Shown one piece after another: positions 17,443 to 26,877 of a stretch of 64,000 nucleotides of DNA; position 1 is the stretch's first letter; every line of letters begins with the position of its first letter. The position numbers and the translations under genes are program-made. The notes beneath the pieces were generated by a model. That model searched no databases, was not told where the DNA came from, and saw nothing but the letters and a program-made list of their open reading frames with translations. Source of the DNA: Bog-473 sp963791455 (GTDB lineage: Bacteria > Actinomycetota > Acidimicrobiia > Acidimicrobiales > RAAP-2); contig CAWBSM010000001.1 in the NCBI GenBank assembly GCA_963791455.1, positions 248,001 to 312,000 on the forward strand, written 5' to 3'.

Positions 17443-19227
17443 ATGGCACACGTCATACCCACAACCACCGCCCGACCGTTGCAGTTGCCTTCAACGGCAC
17501 GAAGGTTACGAGACCAGGCGAGGCTCTTGTGGATCGAGGCTCAGCCGCGTACGCGAACGACGGTACAGATGGGCAGCCTGCTCGCGGTGGTCATCATCGC
17601 CTACAGCTACTCCCTGACCACTCTCTTGCAGCTGGCGGATCTCAACACCCCCCTGGCGTACGTGAGCCTCGTGCCGCTCGTGTCGTTGATCCTGGCCGCC
17701 GTGAACAGCCGTCCGACTCGGCCCGAGCCGGCCATTCATGACCGCCAGACCGACTACATCATCGGTATTCCCCTCATGGCCGGTGCCTTGTGCGTCAACC
17801 TCTTCCTCCCGAGCAAGTTGTCCGCCATGTTCTGGGTATGGAGGATCGACCTGCTCACCTTGCCGTTCTTCGTGGCTGGTGCCGTCGCCGTCATTTTCGG
17901 CGTACGAGTGCTGTGGCGACAAAAGGTGGCGGTGGCGTTTCTCTTCTTGGCTTGGCCGTACCCCTACACGTCGGTATTGCTCGGCGTGCTGAATGCCTTC
18001 ACCTCCGCCACGTTGTTCGCCATCGACAAGATCGTCCGCGTCGTTCACGTCGCTACACCGATCGGCGGAGTGGACAACACCGTGTTCAGGGTCGTTCACG
18101 ATGGTCACCCCTTCAACCTGAGTGTGATTTCCGCCTGCTCCGGCGTGAGCAGTGTGGTTGGGTTTTTCCTCGTCGGCGCCGCCTTTACGGCCATCATTCG
18201 TGGACCTCTGGTTCGCAAACTGTTGTGGCTGGCTGGCGGAATGGTCTTGCTGTGGGTTATCAACCTGTTTCGGCTCACCCTCGTCTTCTGGGCGGGCCAG
18301 CGTTTCGGCGAGTACTTCGCCATCGACGTGCTCCACCCCTTTATCGGGCTCATCCTGTTCACCTTGGGTGTCGGGGTCATGATCCTGTTCATCCGGCCCC
18401 TGGGACTTCGCATCGGCCATGACGGCGGTCGGCCACCCGCCGGAAACTCTGAATCGGATGCGCTGTCCGAGGACGTCGGACGGGTACCCAGGCACCACCT
18501 GCCGGTTCCCAAGGTCTACCTGGCGGTGTCACTCGTGGTGGTGTTCGCAATCCTCGTCGGTGTCAGCAATGTTGGCCTGCAGACCTACAACTTGGTGGCG
18601 GACGTATCCGGCGCGCCGAAGCTCACCTCATACATCACCGACCCCGTGACGCCGGTCGGCTGGACGAGCAGGTATCAAACCACATTCAATTGGGCGGCGC
18701 CGCTGTTCGGCGAGGGCTCGACTTGGAACCGGTACGAAATCTATCCAGGAGTCGGGGGTGATTTACAGGCTCAGACCGACATCGTCGCCGATGTCATCGA
18801 CACCTCCGATCTCCAGTCCTTTGCGGCCTTCGGCGTGGAACAGTGCTATCAGTTCCACGGCTACTCGCTGGCAAATGTGACCCAGGTCAGTTTGCCGGGA
18901 GGAATCACCGGTCAGGCACTGGCGTACACGTCTCAGCAATACGGCAGTTGGACGATCCTGTACTGGATACTTCCGGTAAAGCGCGGTGCTGGCACGTCCT
19001 ACGAGCGAGTCGTTCTCTACGTGCAGAATCAGCATGGAGTCGTTGCACAGGCCACCCGCGGCGAACAGGCGGGGATCAGGAACCAGGCCGGCGTCCAAGG
19101 GTCGAACAACTCCAAGCAGGTTGTCGTTCTCCAGAACCAAGCTTTCCTGGTGGCCTACGCTCGGGAGATGATCCGTGACCAAGCGAACCGGAGTAGCGCA
19201 CGGTCCGCAGTTACTACCGCTGCGTAA
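17443..19227 (+). CDS. Exosortase/archaeosortase-family transpeptidase with C-terminal extension
   Basis: 594 residues with about nine membrane segments in the first 370. The exosortase triad is present: Cys in SACSG (about residue 232), Arg in NLFRLT (about 277) and His in LHPFIG (about 298), each at the end of a membrane helix as in XrtA and archaeosortases, which cleave and probably transfer C-terminally sorted proteins. After the catalytic part comes one further membrane helix (about 360-380) and an outward-facing domain of about 200 residues (GWTSRYQTTFNWAAP, YPGVGG, YQFHGYSL) resembling EpsI-type companion domains in position; this assignment is tentative. It directly follows pstB and precedes a sortase. 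The PEVPLA-ending proteins at 3506 and 40754 are candidate substrates. Confidence 0.88.
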   Translation: MAHVIPTTTARPLQLPSTARRLRDQARLLWIEAQPRTRTTVQMGSLLAVVIIAYSYSLTTLLQLADLNTPLAYVSLVPLVSLILAAVNSRPTRPEPAIHDRQTDYIIGIPLMAGALCVNLFLPSKLSAMFWVWRIDLLTLPFFVAGAVAVIFGVRVLWRQKVAVAFLFLAWPYPYTSVLLGVLNAFTSATLFAIDKIVRVVHVATPIGGVDNTVFRVVHDGHPFNLSVISACSGVSSVVGFFLVGAAFTAIIRGPLVRKLLWLAGGMVLLWVINLFRLTLVFWAGQRFGEYFAIDVLHPFIGLILFTLGVGVMILFIRPLGLRIGHDGGRPPAGNSESDALSEDVGRVPRHHLPVPKVYLAVSLVVVFAILVGVSNVGLQTYNLVADVSGAPKLTSYITDPVTPVGWTSRYQTTFNWAAPLFGEGSTWNRYEIYPGVGGDLQAQTDIVADVIDTSDLQSFAAFGVEQCYQFHGYSLANVTQVSLPGGITGQALAYTSQQYGSWTILYWILPVKRGAGTSYERVVLYVQNQHGVVAQATRGEQAGIRNQAGVQGSNNSKQVVVLQNQAFLVAYAREMIRDQANRSSARSAVTTAA

Positions 19228-19251
19228 ACTCGTACCTCCTATGGGTGCACC

Positions 19252-20754
19252 GTGTCGCTGACGGCCCGTCGCGGGGCCTCCGTAGTCTCCGACGGCGTTC
19301 CGGCCCGCCCGCAGCACCTGGGCATCGACGCGTGGGTCCTTTGCGCGGAGTTCGTCGAAAGGATCGTGTCCGACGCTCAGGCAGGAGCCGCACGGGACAA
19401 TCCCGGTCAGCCGGTGTCCGAGATTGACTGGGAGCTGATTTGGCGGGCCGGAGACGGCGCATCCTCCGATGAGTCGGCGATCGGCCGCATCATTCGAGCG
19501 GCCTCGGGTGTGGCCCAGGGGATAAATCCCGGGGCACCCGGACTACGTTCGTCACCCGCGCCGGGCGTTCGAGTCGCGGGCGAGATTGACCCATGGACGG
19601 CACGGTTCAGCCAGCTGTCGAACGGTGATGAGCCAGCGGCCTTCGTGGATCCGGTGACGGCGCGCCAAGCGTCTGTTGCCGTCATCGCAGAGCCTACGAC
19701 TGCTCCAACCGTACGGGTGCAGGCGACCACCGCGACCCCGTCGGTGACCCTGGACCGTCATGATTCAAGAGCGACCACGGTCATCGAGACTGGCTACACC
19801 CAGGAGTTGCAGGTCGTCCCTCGAGTTTTGCCCGAAGCCCTCGATGATGGAGCGGCGACGCCCAGCATCCCCCTGACGAACACAGAGTGGGCCACGGTCT
19901 TTACCTGGATCCGCAACCTGGGTGCCATCATCCTGCTGTTCGTGGTCTGGCAGCTCTGGGGCACGGCCATTGCGCAGCACCAGGCCCAGGACCAGCTGAA
20001 GGCCGCCTTCGACGCCTCGCTTCGGGCACACCACGCGTCTACAGCGGCTGCCTCTGGTCCGTCACTGATCTCCGCCAGCACCTTCGTTCACTCCGGCGGG
20101 GATGGATCAGTAGTGGCCCATCTCCAGATCCCTTCCATCGGTGTGGACCAGTACGTCGTAGAGGGAACGAACTCCACCGATTTGTCCAAGGGCCCAGGCC
20201 ACTACGCCGGAACGGCGATGCCCGGGCAGGCAGGCAACGTGGCCATTGCCGGCCACCGCACGACACACGGAGCCCCATTCAACCGCCTCGGCCAATTGGT
20301 ACGTGGCGACCGAATCATCCTGACCTCCCTTTCCGGCGAACGCCTGACGTACGTGGTATCGGGGACACCCGTGGCGGTCTCACCGAACGACGTCGCGGTG
20401 CTCAACTACGCCGGGGACAACCGGATCACGCTCACCACCTGTACACCGGAGTTCTCCGCGGCTCAGCGCCTCATCGTCGTGGGGGAGCTCAAGCAATCCG
20501 GGGCGCGCCCGGAGCCATCGCCCAAACACATCACGTACCACGTCGCCAATTCGGACACCGCGAGCTGGGATTGGTCGCTGCTCCCTGCTGTCGGGTTCGA
20601 GGTCTGTCTCTTGCTGCTCCTCGGGCTCTCCTACCGGCGCATTGAGTTCTGGTTCGGGACACCCAGCAAGTGGATCATCCTCGTACCTCTCTGGGCGGCC
20701 GGCCTCTATCTGCTCTTTGATTCCCTCACGACATTCCTTCCAGCAACCCTCTGA
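19252..20754 (+). CDS. Class E-type sortase with long cytoplasmic N-terminus
   Basis: 500 residues from a GTG 24 nt after the exosortase gene. About 220 N-terminal residues are polar and probably cytoplasmic; then a membrane helix (NLGAIILLFVVWQLWG), then the sortase beta barrel with catalytic His in AIAGHRTTHG (about residue 335), Cys in TLTTCTP (about 397) and Arg in SAAQRL (about 406). These motifs match actinobacterial class E sortases, which recognise LAxTG. Two more membrane helices end the protein. Candidate substrates in the same cluster end in LASTG, LANTG, LAFTG and MAGTG. The start codon is uncertain because no clear ribosome-binding site is visible. Confidence 0.9.
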   Translation: MSLTARRGASVVSDGVPARPQHLGIDAWVLCAEFVERIVSDAQAGAARDNPGQPVSEIDWELIWRAGDGASSDESAIGRIIRAASGVAQGINPGAPGLRSSPAPGVRVAGEIDPWTARFSQLSNGDEPAAFVDPVTARQASVAVIAEPTTAPTVRVQATTATPSVTLDRHDSRATTVIETGYTQELQVVPRVLPEALDDGAATPSIPLTNTEWATVFTWIRNLGAIILLFVVWQLWGTAIAQHQAQDQLKAAFDASLRAHHASTAAASGPSLISASTFVHSGGDGSVVAHLQIPSIGVDQYVVEGTNSTDLSKGPGHYAGTAMPGQAGNVAIAGHRTTHGAPFNRLGQLVRGDRIILTSLSGERLTYVVSGTPVAVSPNDVAVLNYAGDNRITLTTCTPEFSAAQRLIVVGELKQSGARPEPSPKHITYHVANSDTASWDWSLLPAVGFEVCLLLLLGLSYRRIEFWFGTPSKWIILVPLWAAGLYLLFDSLTTFLPATL

Positions 20755-20810
20755 CCGAGCTACCGGAACGGCGGGGACTTTCTCGTCGATCGTCTAGGAA
20801 GCTCGGCCAT

Positions 20811-20884
20811 GGTGATAGGGACGTTTCCTGCCTTACCTCACGATGAACGGGAGGCAAAGCCTCTGTATGCCGACTTGTCCATCC
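20811..20884 (+). promoter_or_regulatory. 73-nt conserved upstream element, copy B
   Basis: Plus-strand counterpart of the element at 548-620, with the conserved blocks in the same spacing. GAGGC-AAA-GCCTC forms a perfect 5-bp hairpin here, while copy A uses GGAGG/CCTTC with a G-U pair at the same place, so pairing is kept although bases change. It lies about 140 nt before the GT-C-like gene, and a second hairpin (20984-21005) follows just before the start codon. The core GGGAGGCAAAGCC differs by one base from a c-di-GMP-I riboswitch signature, but the rest of that riboswitch is not found, so no class is assigned. Confidence 0.5.
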
Positions 20885-20983
20885 CCGTTGGAGGGAGGTA
20901 CGAATTGGTCGTGAGCACCCGGCCGCTCCATCCGGTGTTCAATACTCCGGCTTCAACATGCCCCAAAGTCTCGGTCACGGAGG

Positions 20984-21005
20984 TCGCCGATCACCGCATC
21001 GGCGA
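20984..21005 (+). promoter_or_regulatory. Hairpin next to the ribosome-binding site
   Basis: TCGCCGAT and ATCGGCGA form a perfect 8-bp stem around CACCGC, ending 3 nt before the GAGG that serves the ATG at 21022. It could modulate translation initiation together with the upstream 73-nt element. Confidence 0.45.
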
Positions 21006-21021
21006 TCGAGGCTGACGAGAC

Positions 21022-22944
21022 ATGGAGCACACCGCATCACCGACGCTCACCAGAGAAGAGCTGATAGAGCGAGCAGCGGAACAGTCTGGCGAAATGCGGG
21101 CGACCCCCGGCCCCATCGACACACGCACGATCGGCGTTGGCAGCTCGCCCAGCCAGGGGATTTCAGCGATCCCCATATTCGACGGATCACCCGCAGCGAT
21201 CTCGGAAGGGTCTCCTCACGTCAGGGTCACGACGACTTCTCGCCAACCATGGCACTCGCGTATCTTCGGGCGACTGACGTCAGAGGCTGGGGTCGTCGCC
21301 CTGATCGCATTCACGATCTATCTCACTGTGGCGATCTTGCTCGACTTCAAATACCAGATCTTGCCGCTCGATGCCGTGTCGCGGATGGCCAATGGCTACT
21401 ACGTTCTGTGGTCCCGGGACCCTCATTTGGCAGCTGTCGGGTTCGTATGGAGCCCCTTGCAGTCATTCGCCGATATCCCCTTCTTGTTGTTCAAGCCGCT
21501 CTTTCCCGTGCTGGCGACGCATGACCTCGCCGGGAGCATCGTCACCGTGCTCGTTGGGGTGGGTGCTGTGTACCAGGTCCATGCAGCGCTGCGCGAATGG
21601 GCCGTCAGACGAGGGCCGCGACTGGCCCTGACGTTGGTCTTCGGGCTCAACCCAATGATCTTGTACTACGCCGGCAACGGGATGAGCGACATGCTCTACA
21701 CCTTCCTGTTGGTCATGACCACCCGTTATTTGTTGCGGTGGCTGTGCGACGGCGGTCTGCGGCCGCTCGTCTATGCGGGATCCGCCCTGGGACTGGCCTA
21801 CCTCGATCGCTACGAGGCGATCGGGGCGGCAGGCATGTCGGCGGTGGTTGTTCTCGGCGTGAGCTACTGGCGAAGCCAGGGGCGGGTCCGGGCCCGTATC
21901 ATGGCTGCTTCGGCGGATGTGACGATCTTCCTGTCGCCGCTAGTGGCGACGTTCATGTCGTGGGCCGTGATGAGCTTCGTCATCACCGGTCAGGCATTTG
22001 CTGGTGTCTCGTCGCAGTACGGGACGGCCGCTCAGACGTCCGAATCGGTCAAGATGACGTTCGCCGTGCGGGCTGCCCACGGGTTGCACAATCTCGAGTA
22101 CCTGGCCCCTCTGATACCTGTCGTGCTCGTCCTAGCGATCTTTTTCGCCGCGCGGCGTCGCGATCTCCGTATTCTGGCTCCGTTGGCCATTCTGGGTGGA
22201 AGTGTCACCTTCGATGCCCTTGGCCTTCTCTCCGGTTTCCTGGAACCCTGGTACCGCTATTTCATCGTGAGCGTTCCGCTCGAGGTCATGCTTGTCGGAT
22301 GCATTCTGGCCCGAGGGGGCACTGCGCCCTGGAGCTCGGGATCGGTTCAGGTCCCACAGGGCACGGACTCGGTCAGAGGTCGACGAACGAGGGAGTTCGC
22401 CGCCAGTGTGTTCGGGGTCTTCGTGGTGGTGGCGCTCCTCGGTGTATCCGTGCCGTCGAGCGGCAGAGGAATCTTCGCTGACTCGGTGCAGAGCTCGGAA
22501 TCAACCGAGCTCGGTGCACTGTTCCTCGCCCACCCGAAGAAGACGGAGCTGCAGTGGACGCACCACTACGCTCACATCAAGGCGATCGATGCCTATATCG
22601 GCAACATGCACCTGCCCGATGGCTCGATCGTGGCTGACACTTATGGGAACTGCACTCCACAGATCGTCACGTCCGTGCCAAACTCGAAGGTCTTTGTCAT
22701 CATCAATGATCGCGACTTCCAACGGGTGCTCGCCGATCCGCTGACCTTCGGGGCGCACTATCTCTTCGTCCCGCAACCAGTCGGTGTTGGTCTGGTCGAT
22801 GCGCTAAATGAGCGGTATCCGACTCTGTACGCAAACGGCGCCGGATTTGCCAAGTTCGTCCACCAGTTCAATCCGGACGGTATCTGTGCCCCGTATCGTC
22901 TGTACCGGGTCACAGGCCACAACGGCCAGACCGGCGTTAACTAA
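21022..22944 (+). CDS. Polytopic membrane protein, GT-C glycosyltransferase-like
   Basis: 640 residues with a cytoplasmic N-terminus of about 85 residues and around ten membrane helices between 90 and 480, then a C-terminal soluble part of about 140 residues (HHYAHIKAIDAYIG, SIVADTYGNCTPQIV, PQPVGVGLVDALN). The first outer loop (ILPLDAVSRMANGYYVL) contains an Asp where GT-C enzymes such as ArnT/PMT-type transferases have their catalytic acid, and the loop plus helix pattern (NPMILYYAGNGMSDMLYTFLL) resembles mannosyltransferase-like membrane proteins. Transfer of a polyprenyl-linked sugar to surface polymers is therefore a plausible but unproven role. It follows the sorting cluster and carries the 73-nt element upstream. 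Confidence 0.75.
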   Translation: MEHTASPTLTREELIERAAEQSGEMRATPGPIDTRTIGVGSSPSQGISAIPIFDGSPAAISEGSPHVRVTTTSRQPWHSRIFGRLTSEAGVVALIAFTIYLTVAILLDFKYQILPLDAVSRMANGYYVLWSRDPHLAAVGFVWSPLQSFADIPFLLFKPLFPVLATHDLAGSIVTVLVGVGAVYQVHAALREWAVRRGPRLALTLVFGLNPMILYYAGNGMSDMLYTFLLVMTTRYLLRWLCDGGLRPLVYAGSALGLAYLDRYEAIGAAGMSAVVVLGVSYWRSQGRVRARIMAASADVTIFLSPLVATFMSWAVMSFVITGQAFAGVSSQYGTAAQTSESVKMTFAVRAAHGLHNLEYLAPLIPVVLVLAIFFAARRRDLRILAPLAILGGSVTFDALGLLSGFLEPWYRYFIVSVPLEVMLVGCILARGGTAPWSSGSVQVPQGTDSVRGRRTREFAASVFGVFVVVALLGVSVPSSGRGIFADSVQSSESTELGALFLAHPKKTELQWTHHYAHIKAIDAYIGNMHLPDGSIVADTYGNCTPQIVTSVPNSKVFVIINDRDFQRVLADPLTFGAHYLFVPQPVGVGLVDALNERYPTLYANGAGFAKFVHQFNPDGICAPYRLYRVTGHNGQTGVN

Positions 22945-23179
22945 CGGTTGGGTCGAACGCTGCCGATCCGGGCTGTTGTAACACCCCCGGGAGGGACTGA
23001 TGTCTTTGGCGCCGGTCTTCGGACTACGCCCCGGGAACTCAGCGTGGAGTGACCGCCGGGCCGAGATCGTGTTCGTCAGTCGCTGGAGGACCGAAGAACG
23101 ACGGGGCGGCCGATCGGGTCGCCGGTCACATCGATGTACTCGTCTTGCGTTTCGACCAAAATCTTGATGTCCACGACGC

Positions 23180-25304
23180 CTACGGGGTACTCACGGGGCG
23201 CCACGCGCTCGATAAGGTGGCTGACAACGGCGAGCCGGCGGCCACGACCCCCATGAGGGGGTCACCCGGGAACGTGTCAGTCGTGCACGGGCTGCTCGGA
23301 GCCGGAAGCCAATCCCAAATAAGGACGCCGCTTGTTCCCGCCCCCATCTGTACATGGATCTTGTCTTGAATCTCGGTGCTCCGGGCGGCAAGCGCCATGC
23401 ACCCAGAAGCGGTTCCCGCGTCGAGCCCCATCTCGCCTGCGATGATTGGCTTGCTCAAGGCCGCGGCCTGCGCAATGCGTACGTCGATGCCGTTCCACTG
23501 GTCGCCACCCATTGCCGTTCCCGAGTAGTAGTCGTGATAGGAGAGCACGTCGACTCCGGGACTTGCGGACACATACTGGTAGTCAGCACTTTCCGTCCCG
23601 CACTGACCGCCACCCAGGAGGCCGTTCTCCACCAGATGGTTCGGGTCCAGAGCGTGGATCTCGCCACCAACCACGTCGAAGAAGTGTCGGAGCGCTGTGG
23701 CGGCCACCGCCTCATTGGGACAGCTCGTGTGCCCCCAGCAGGTCCCCGGGTAGTAACTGCCGTCGCAGGTCGACGCCTCGGCCTCCGAGATCGGTTCCCA
23801 CATTCCCAGGGCGGGTGAGTTCTTGTACCGGTTCACCACGTCTTGCATGTAATCCCAGTACGAAAGTGGCGTGTGCCCGCTCCCATCACTGTTCGACGGG
23901 CTGTTGAAGACGTTCATGAACCCTCCGTCGAACCACGACGGATCCTGCCAATGGTCGCCGTCGCAAACGCCACCCTGGTCCGTGAGTGACACGATGAGCC
24001 GTTGACCGTGAGCGGCGGCGGCGCCGAAGACCCGGTCCAGGGGGGCCCAGTCCAGCTGGTCCGTGTGGATATTGGTGGCGATGGCGCCCTGGAACGCCCA
24101 GATGCGGACCAGCGAGTTCGCGGGCAGCGAGGAGAAGAGTTCGTTGAGCTGGGCGTTGGACTCTTGCGAGCCGCAGCCGGGGTTGACCCCGACCTCGGTA
24201 CCGATCTCGTATGCGTTGACTCCGACGAAGGTGTAGGGCCGCCCGTTGAGCTCCAGATGACCACCGGATGAGCCGATCTCGCCGGTCGCGGCTGTGAGGA
24301 TCAGTCGTGGTGCTCGTCGCCGGCGTAACAGCTCTGGTGCTGCCGGACGTGGAGCTGACCGGACCGGTCGCTGGCGAGCCGTAGTTCTTCGCATCGCCGA
24401 AGGGCTGCACTGCGCCGTTCGCGGTCAGGACCCAGTAGCCGCCCGACGGTGTCGCGGCCAACGCAGTAGCCGGAGCGGTCGCCCCGATCACCGACCCGTA
24501 AGTCCCTGCGTCGCCGAACGCGTAGACCGTGCCGTCTTGGCTCACGAGCCAGTAGCCGTTGTTGTCGGGAGTCGGGGCCATGTAGACAATCGGAGAGCGG
24601 GGCGGGTTCGCACCCATCGATCCCTCGAACGGCGCGTCACCGAAGGCGAAGACCCCACCGTCGGAAGCCACCATCCAATATCCGTCTCCGTCGTGCGTGG
24701 GGGCCATGCCGACGACGGGTTTGTTGAGGTGGTGGGCTCCCATCGATCCCTCGAAGGGCGCATCACCGAAGGCGAAGACCCCACCATCGGAAGCCACCAT
24801 CCAGTATCCGCCCCCGTCGTGGGTTGGGGCCATGCCGACGACGGGTTTGTTGAGATGTATGCCGCCCGTGGAGCCGAAGAATCCTGCGTCGCCGAAGGAA
24901 AAGACGCCGCCATCGGCGGCATCGAGCCAGTAGCCCCGGCCGTCGGGGGTTGGGGTCATGCCGACGATGCTCTGATTCAGAGCTTTGTTCGAAAGGTCCC
25001 CGTAGGAGACGGCATCACCGAAAGACTCCACCGTGCCGCCATTGGAAGCGACCCAGTACCCATCACCGTCAGGGGTCGCCGCGATGCCGGACCACGTCTG
25101 TTGTACGTCGGCCACCAAGTTCGCATGCAAGGGAACCATCGAGTGGTCAGTGGACGGGGAGGCGGCCGTCTGGCCATTGAAGGACGTCGGAACTAGGCCC
25201 CAGCCGATGCCGACGGCCACGATGCTGGCGAGCAGCAGGTTCAACAACGCGACGCACCGCCTCGTTGCCGTTCGCTCTGTCGCTTCGCGAACCGATCGCG
25301 TCAC
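23180..25304 (-). CDS. Secreted repeat protein fused to GH5-like glycoside hydrolase (frameshifted)
   Basis: Two overlapping minus-strand frames read as one 707-residue protein if one nucleotide near 24300-24330 is removed. The first frame (from 25304) gives a signal peptide and six 42-residue repeats of the type G-APT-DG-GYW-VASDGGVF-FGDA, common in secreted actinobacterial proteins and probably a beta-propeller-like binding module. It then runs into a Ser/Thr linker and out of frame. The second frame continues with a cellulase/mannanase-like (GH5 clan) domain: NGRPYTFVGVNAYE, RIWAFQG, the acid/base candidate in GMWEPISEAEAS and the nucleophile candidate in AGEMGLD. If genuine, the shift separates binding and catalytic parts; a sequence indel is at least as likely. 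Confidence 0.8.
24372..25088 (-). repeat. Six 126-bp coding repeats
   Basis: Six units, the last slightly short, encode 42-residue repeats in the N-terminal half of the GH5-like gene. Units 3 and 4 are nearly identical at the DNA level (blocks starting near 24631 and 24757), indicating a recent duplication or gene conversion. Confidence 0.85.
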
Positions 25305-25937
25305 CCTTCCCCCAAAATCGAGGGGGAATGTGCTTTCAGGTCTGTGCTGGACGGTGAGTTCGTGAGCGGTTCCCTACTCGAGCGTCCCGCCTCCACCCCC
25401 ACACAGGTGAGCAACCATCCGAAGTTGTCCGCCTGATCCAGCCCGGCAAGTCCTGTTGCTAACTCCGGATCCCCCCGTCGTCGACTACGAGGATGCGTGA
25501 TGATGATTGCTCTCCGGATGTAAGTTCGTTGCGATGAGGTTGGATCTGACGTCGGTCAGATTTGCTTGCGCCTTGTGCCGAGCGGAAGAAGCAGAAGTGC
25601 CAATGCCCGACCGCGGGCCCTGAAGATGTTGCCGGAATTCATTCTAAGGGGACTGCGCCGCATTTGTCGTTACGACTCGCGCGCGATCGCATACGGGCGT
25701 GCAGCGAGTGGACGTTGGAATACCCGCGGGTGTCGCCAGTCCAGGAGTTCTTTCATTGGAGAGGAAAATATGCCTTTCGTCACGAGTCATCGACGTCGGG
25801 ATTGCCCGCGATTCCAATGGCTCGACGACTCCCGACTGTCACTCGCGAACGAACGTCAGCGTCTTCATGGTTCTGCAACCGCCGGTCAGATCTCCGGCCG
25901 CCAGTGTCGGCCGTGTTGGTGAGCAATACCCGACGCG
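25305..25937. other. Gene-poor interval between two outward-facing minus-strand genes
   Basis: No convincing coding region is seen in these 633 nt; open frames here lack ribosome-binding sites and recognisable sequence. It should contain the promoter of the GH5-like gene near 25305-25450. A perfect inverted repeat ATCTGAC-GTCG-GTCAGAT lies at 25544-25561 and could be a protein-binding site or a weak terminator. Confidence 0.5.
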
Positions 25938-26702
25938 TTACTTGGAGGCCGGCGTTGCTGCTCGGAGCGTGGAGATCGGAACGGCTCCCGACGGCGTTGC
26001 CACGTGGAGCTGCTCTCCCCATCGCGTGAACGTCACGATCTCGCCCATCGTCGAACTGCCGGTTCCGCTGGACTCGACTGCCTCGACGGGGAGGGACGGC
26101 GCGTTGGCCGCGACGAACAGGGTCAAGCGGCCCCCGCCTTCCGGAGCCGTACCCGAGATGCTCTTCACCGGCTGCCGGTTCACCTCCGATCGCTTGCCTA
26201 CGACCAACCGGCCCGATGGGGTCACACTGGCCAGTGCCGAATGGAGGGCCAAGTTCGCCGTGACCGCATGGAACGCCGCGTCTGTGGACGGCACGGAGAC
26301 CCAACGGCCGGTGAGCGCCGGCACCAGCCGACTGGGAACCCCGAAATAGGAGGTCAGTCCCTGGCTGTTGCCGGAGAAGTACGCCGCACCCCCGACGAGG
26401 ACGACCGATGCCAGCTCCTTCCCGATTGCGACGGTCTGTTCGCCCGTCTGCAGCGTGGAGTCCTGGACGACCTTGCCGGTGGTCGAACCGGAGAAGAACT
26501 GCACCGTGATCTTGGCCGACCCCTTCTGGGTCGCAGCCGCAATGGAGTTCATCAGCGTTTGCCTCAACGCTGCCGATGAACCCGCCGATGGCGCAGCCGA
26601 GGCGTCGGAGGTCACGGCCACGCTGCCCAGGAGCAGGCAAGCGATGGCCGTCAGCCCGACGCGCGAGATCTTGGCAGTAACGGTTGGCTGGGAGGTGCGC
26701 AC
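25938..26702 (-). CDS. Secreted LppX/LprG-like (LolA-fold-like) protein
   Basis: 254 residues from a GTG at 26702; the frame is open further upstream to 26864, so the start is uncertain, but this one places a signal peptide (AKISRVGLTAIACLLLG ... ASA) at the N-terminus. The mature part has the pattern VGGAAYFSGN, LTSYFGVPSRLVPALTGRWVSVP, GRLVVGK, LFVAANAPSLPVE and FTRWGEQLHVATP, which matches secreted actinobacterial proteins with an LppX/LprAFG-like half-barrel that binds lipids. There is no lipobox, unlike LprG. It is divergent from purN. A role in lipid or glycolipid handling at the envelope is inferred from the fold pattern only. Confidence 0.75.
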   Translation of the reverse strand: MRTSQPTVTAKISRVGLTAIACLLLGSVAVTSDASAAPSAGSSAALRQTLMNSIAAATQKGSAKITVQFFSGSTTGKVVQDSTLQTGEQTVAIGKELASVVLVGGAAYFSGNSQGLTSYFGVPSRLVPALTGRWVSVPSTDAAFHAVTANLALHSALASVTPSGRLVVGKRSEVNRQPVKSISGTAPEGGGRLTLFVAANAPSLPVEAVESSGTGSSTMGEIVTFTRWGEQLHVATPSGAVPISTLRAATPASK

Positions 26703-26877
26703 TACGCGAAGGACAGTAACGCAGCGCGATGCCCGTCTTTCGCGCGCGGCGACGTCCGTTCGCGTAATTGTCACACGAAGGCATTCCACCCCGGCAACCG
26801 TCTGGGAGTGAGGCCGTCCTCCGGCTCCCAGACCAGCCCTACGGAGCGGCTGGCCGTGTGCCAACTAGATTGACCCC

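Noticed and set aside
20811..20884. c-di-GMP-I riboswitch
   Set aside because: Only the GGGA-GCAAAGCC core is similar. The second conserved half with its tetraloop receptor pattern is not present in either copy.
20809..21015. 68-codon plus-strand frame covering the 73-nt element
   Set aside because: No ribosome-binding site and no recognisable protein. The similarity to copy A could reflect a regulatory element, so it is reported as such, with the coding option mentioned.
25566..25922. 118-codon plus-strand frame in the gap after the GH5-like gene
   Set aside because: Arg/Ser-rich composition typical of chance frames in GC-rich DNA; no start signals.
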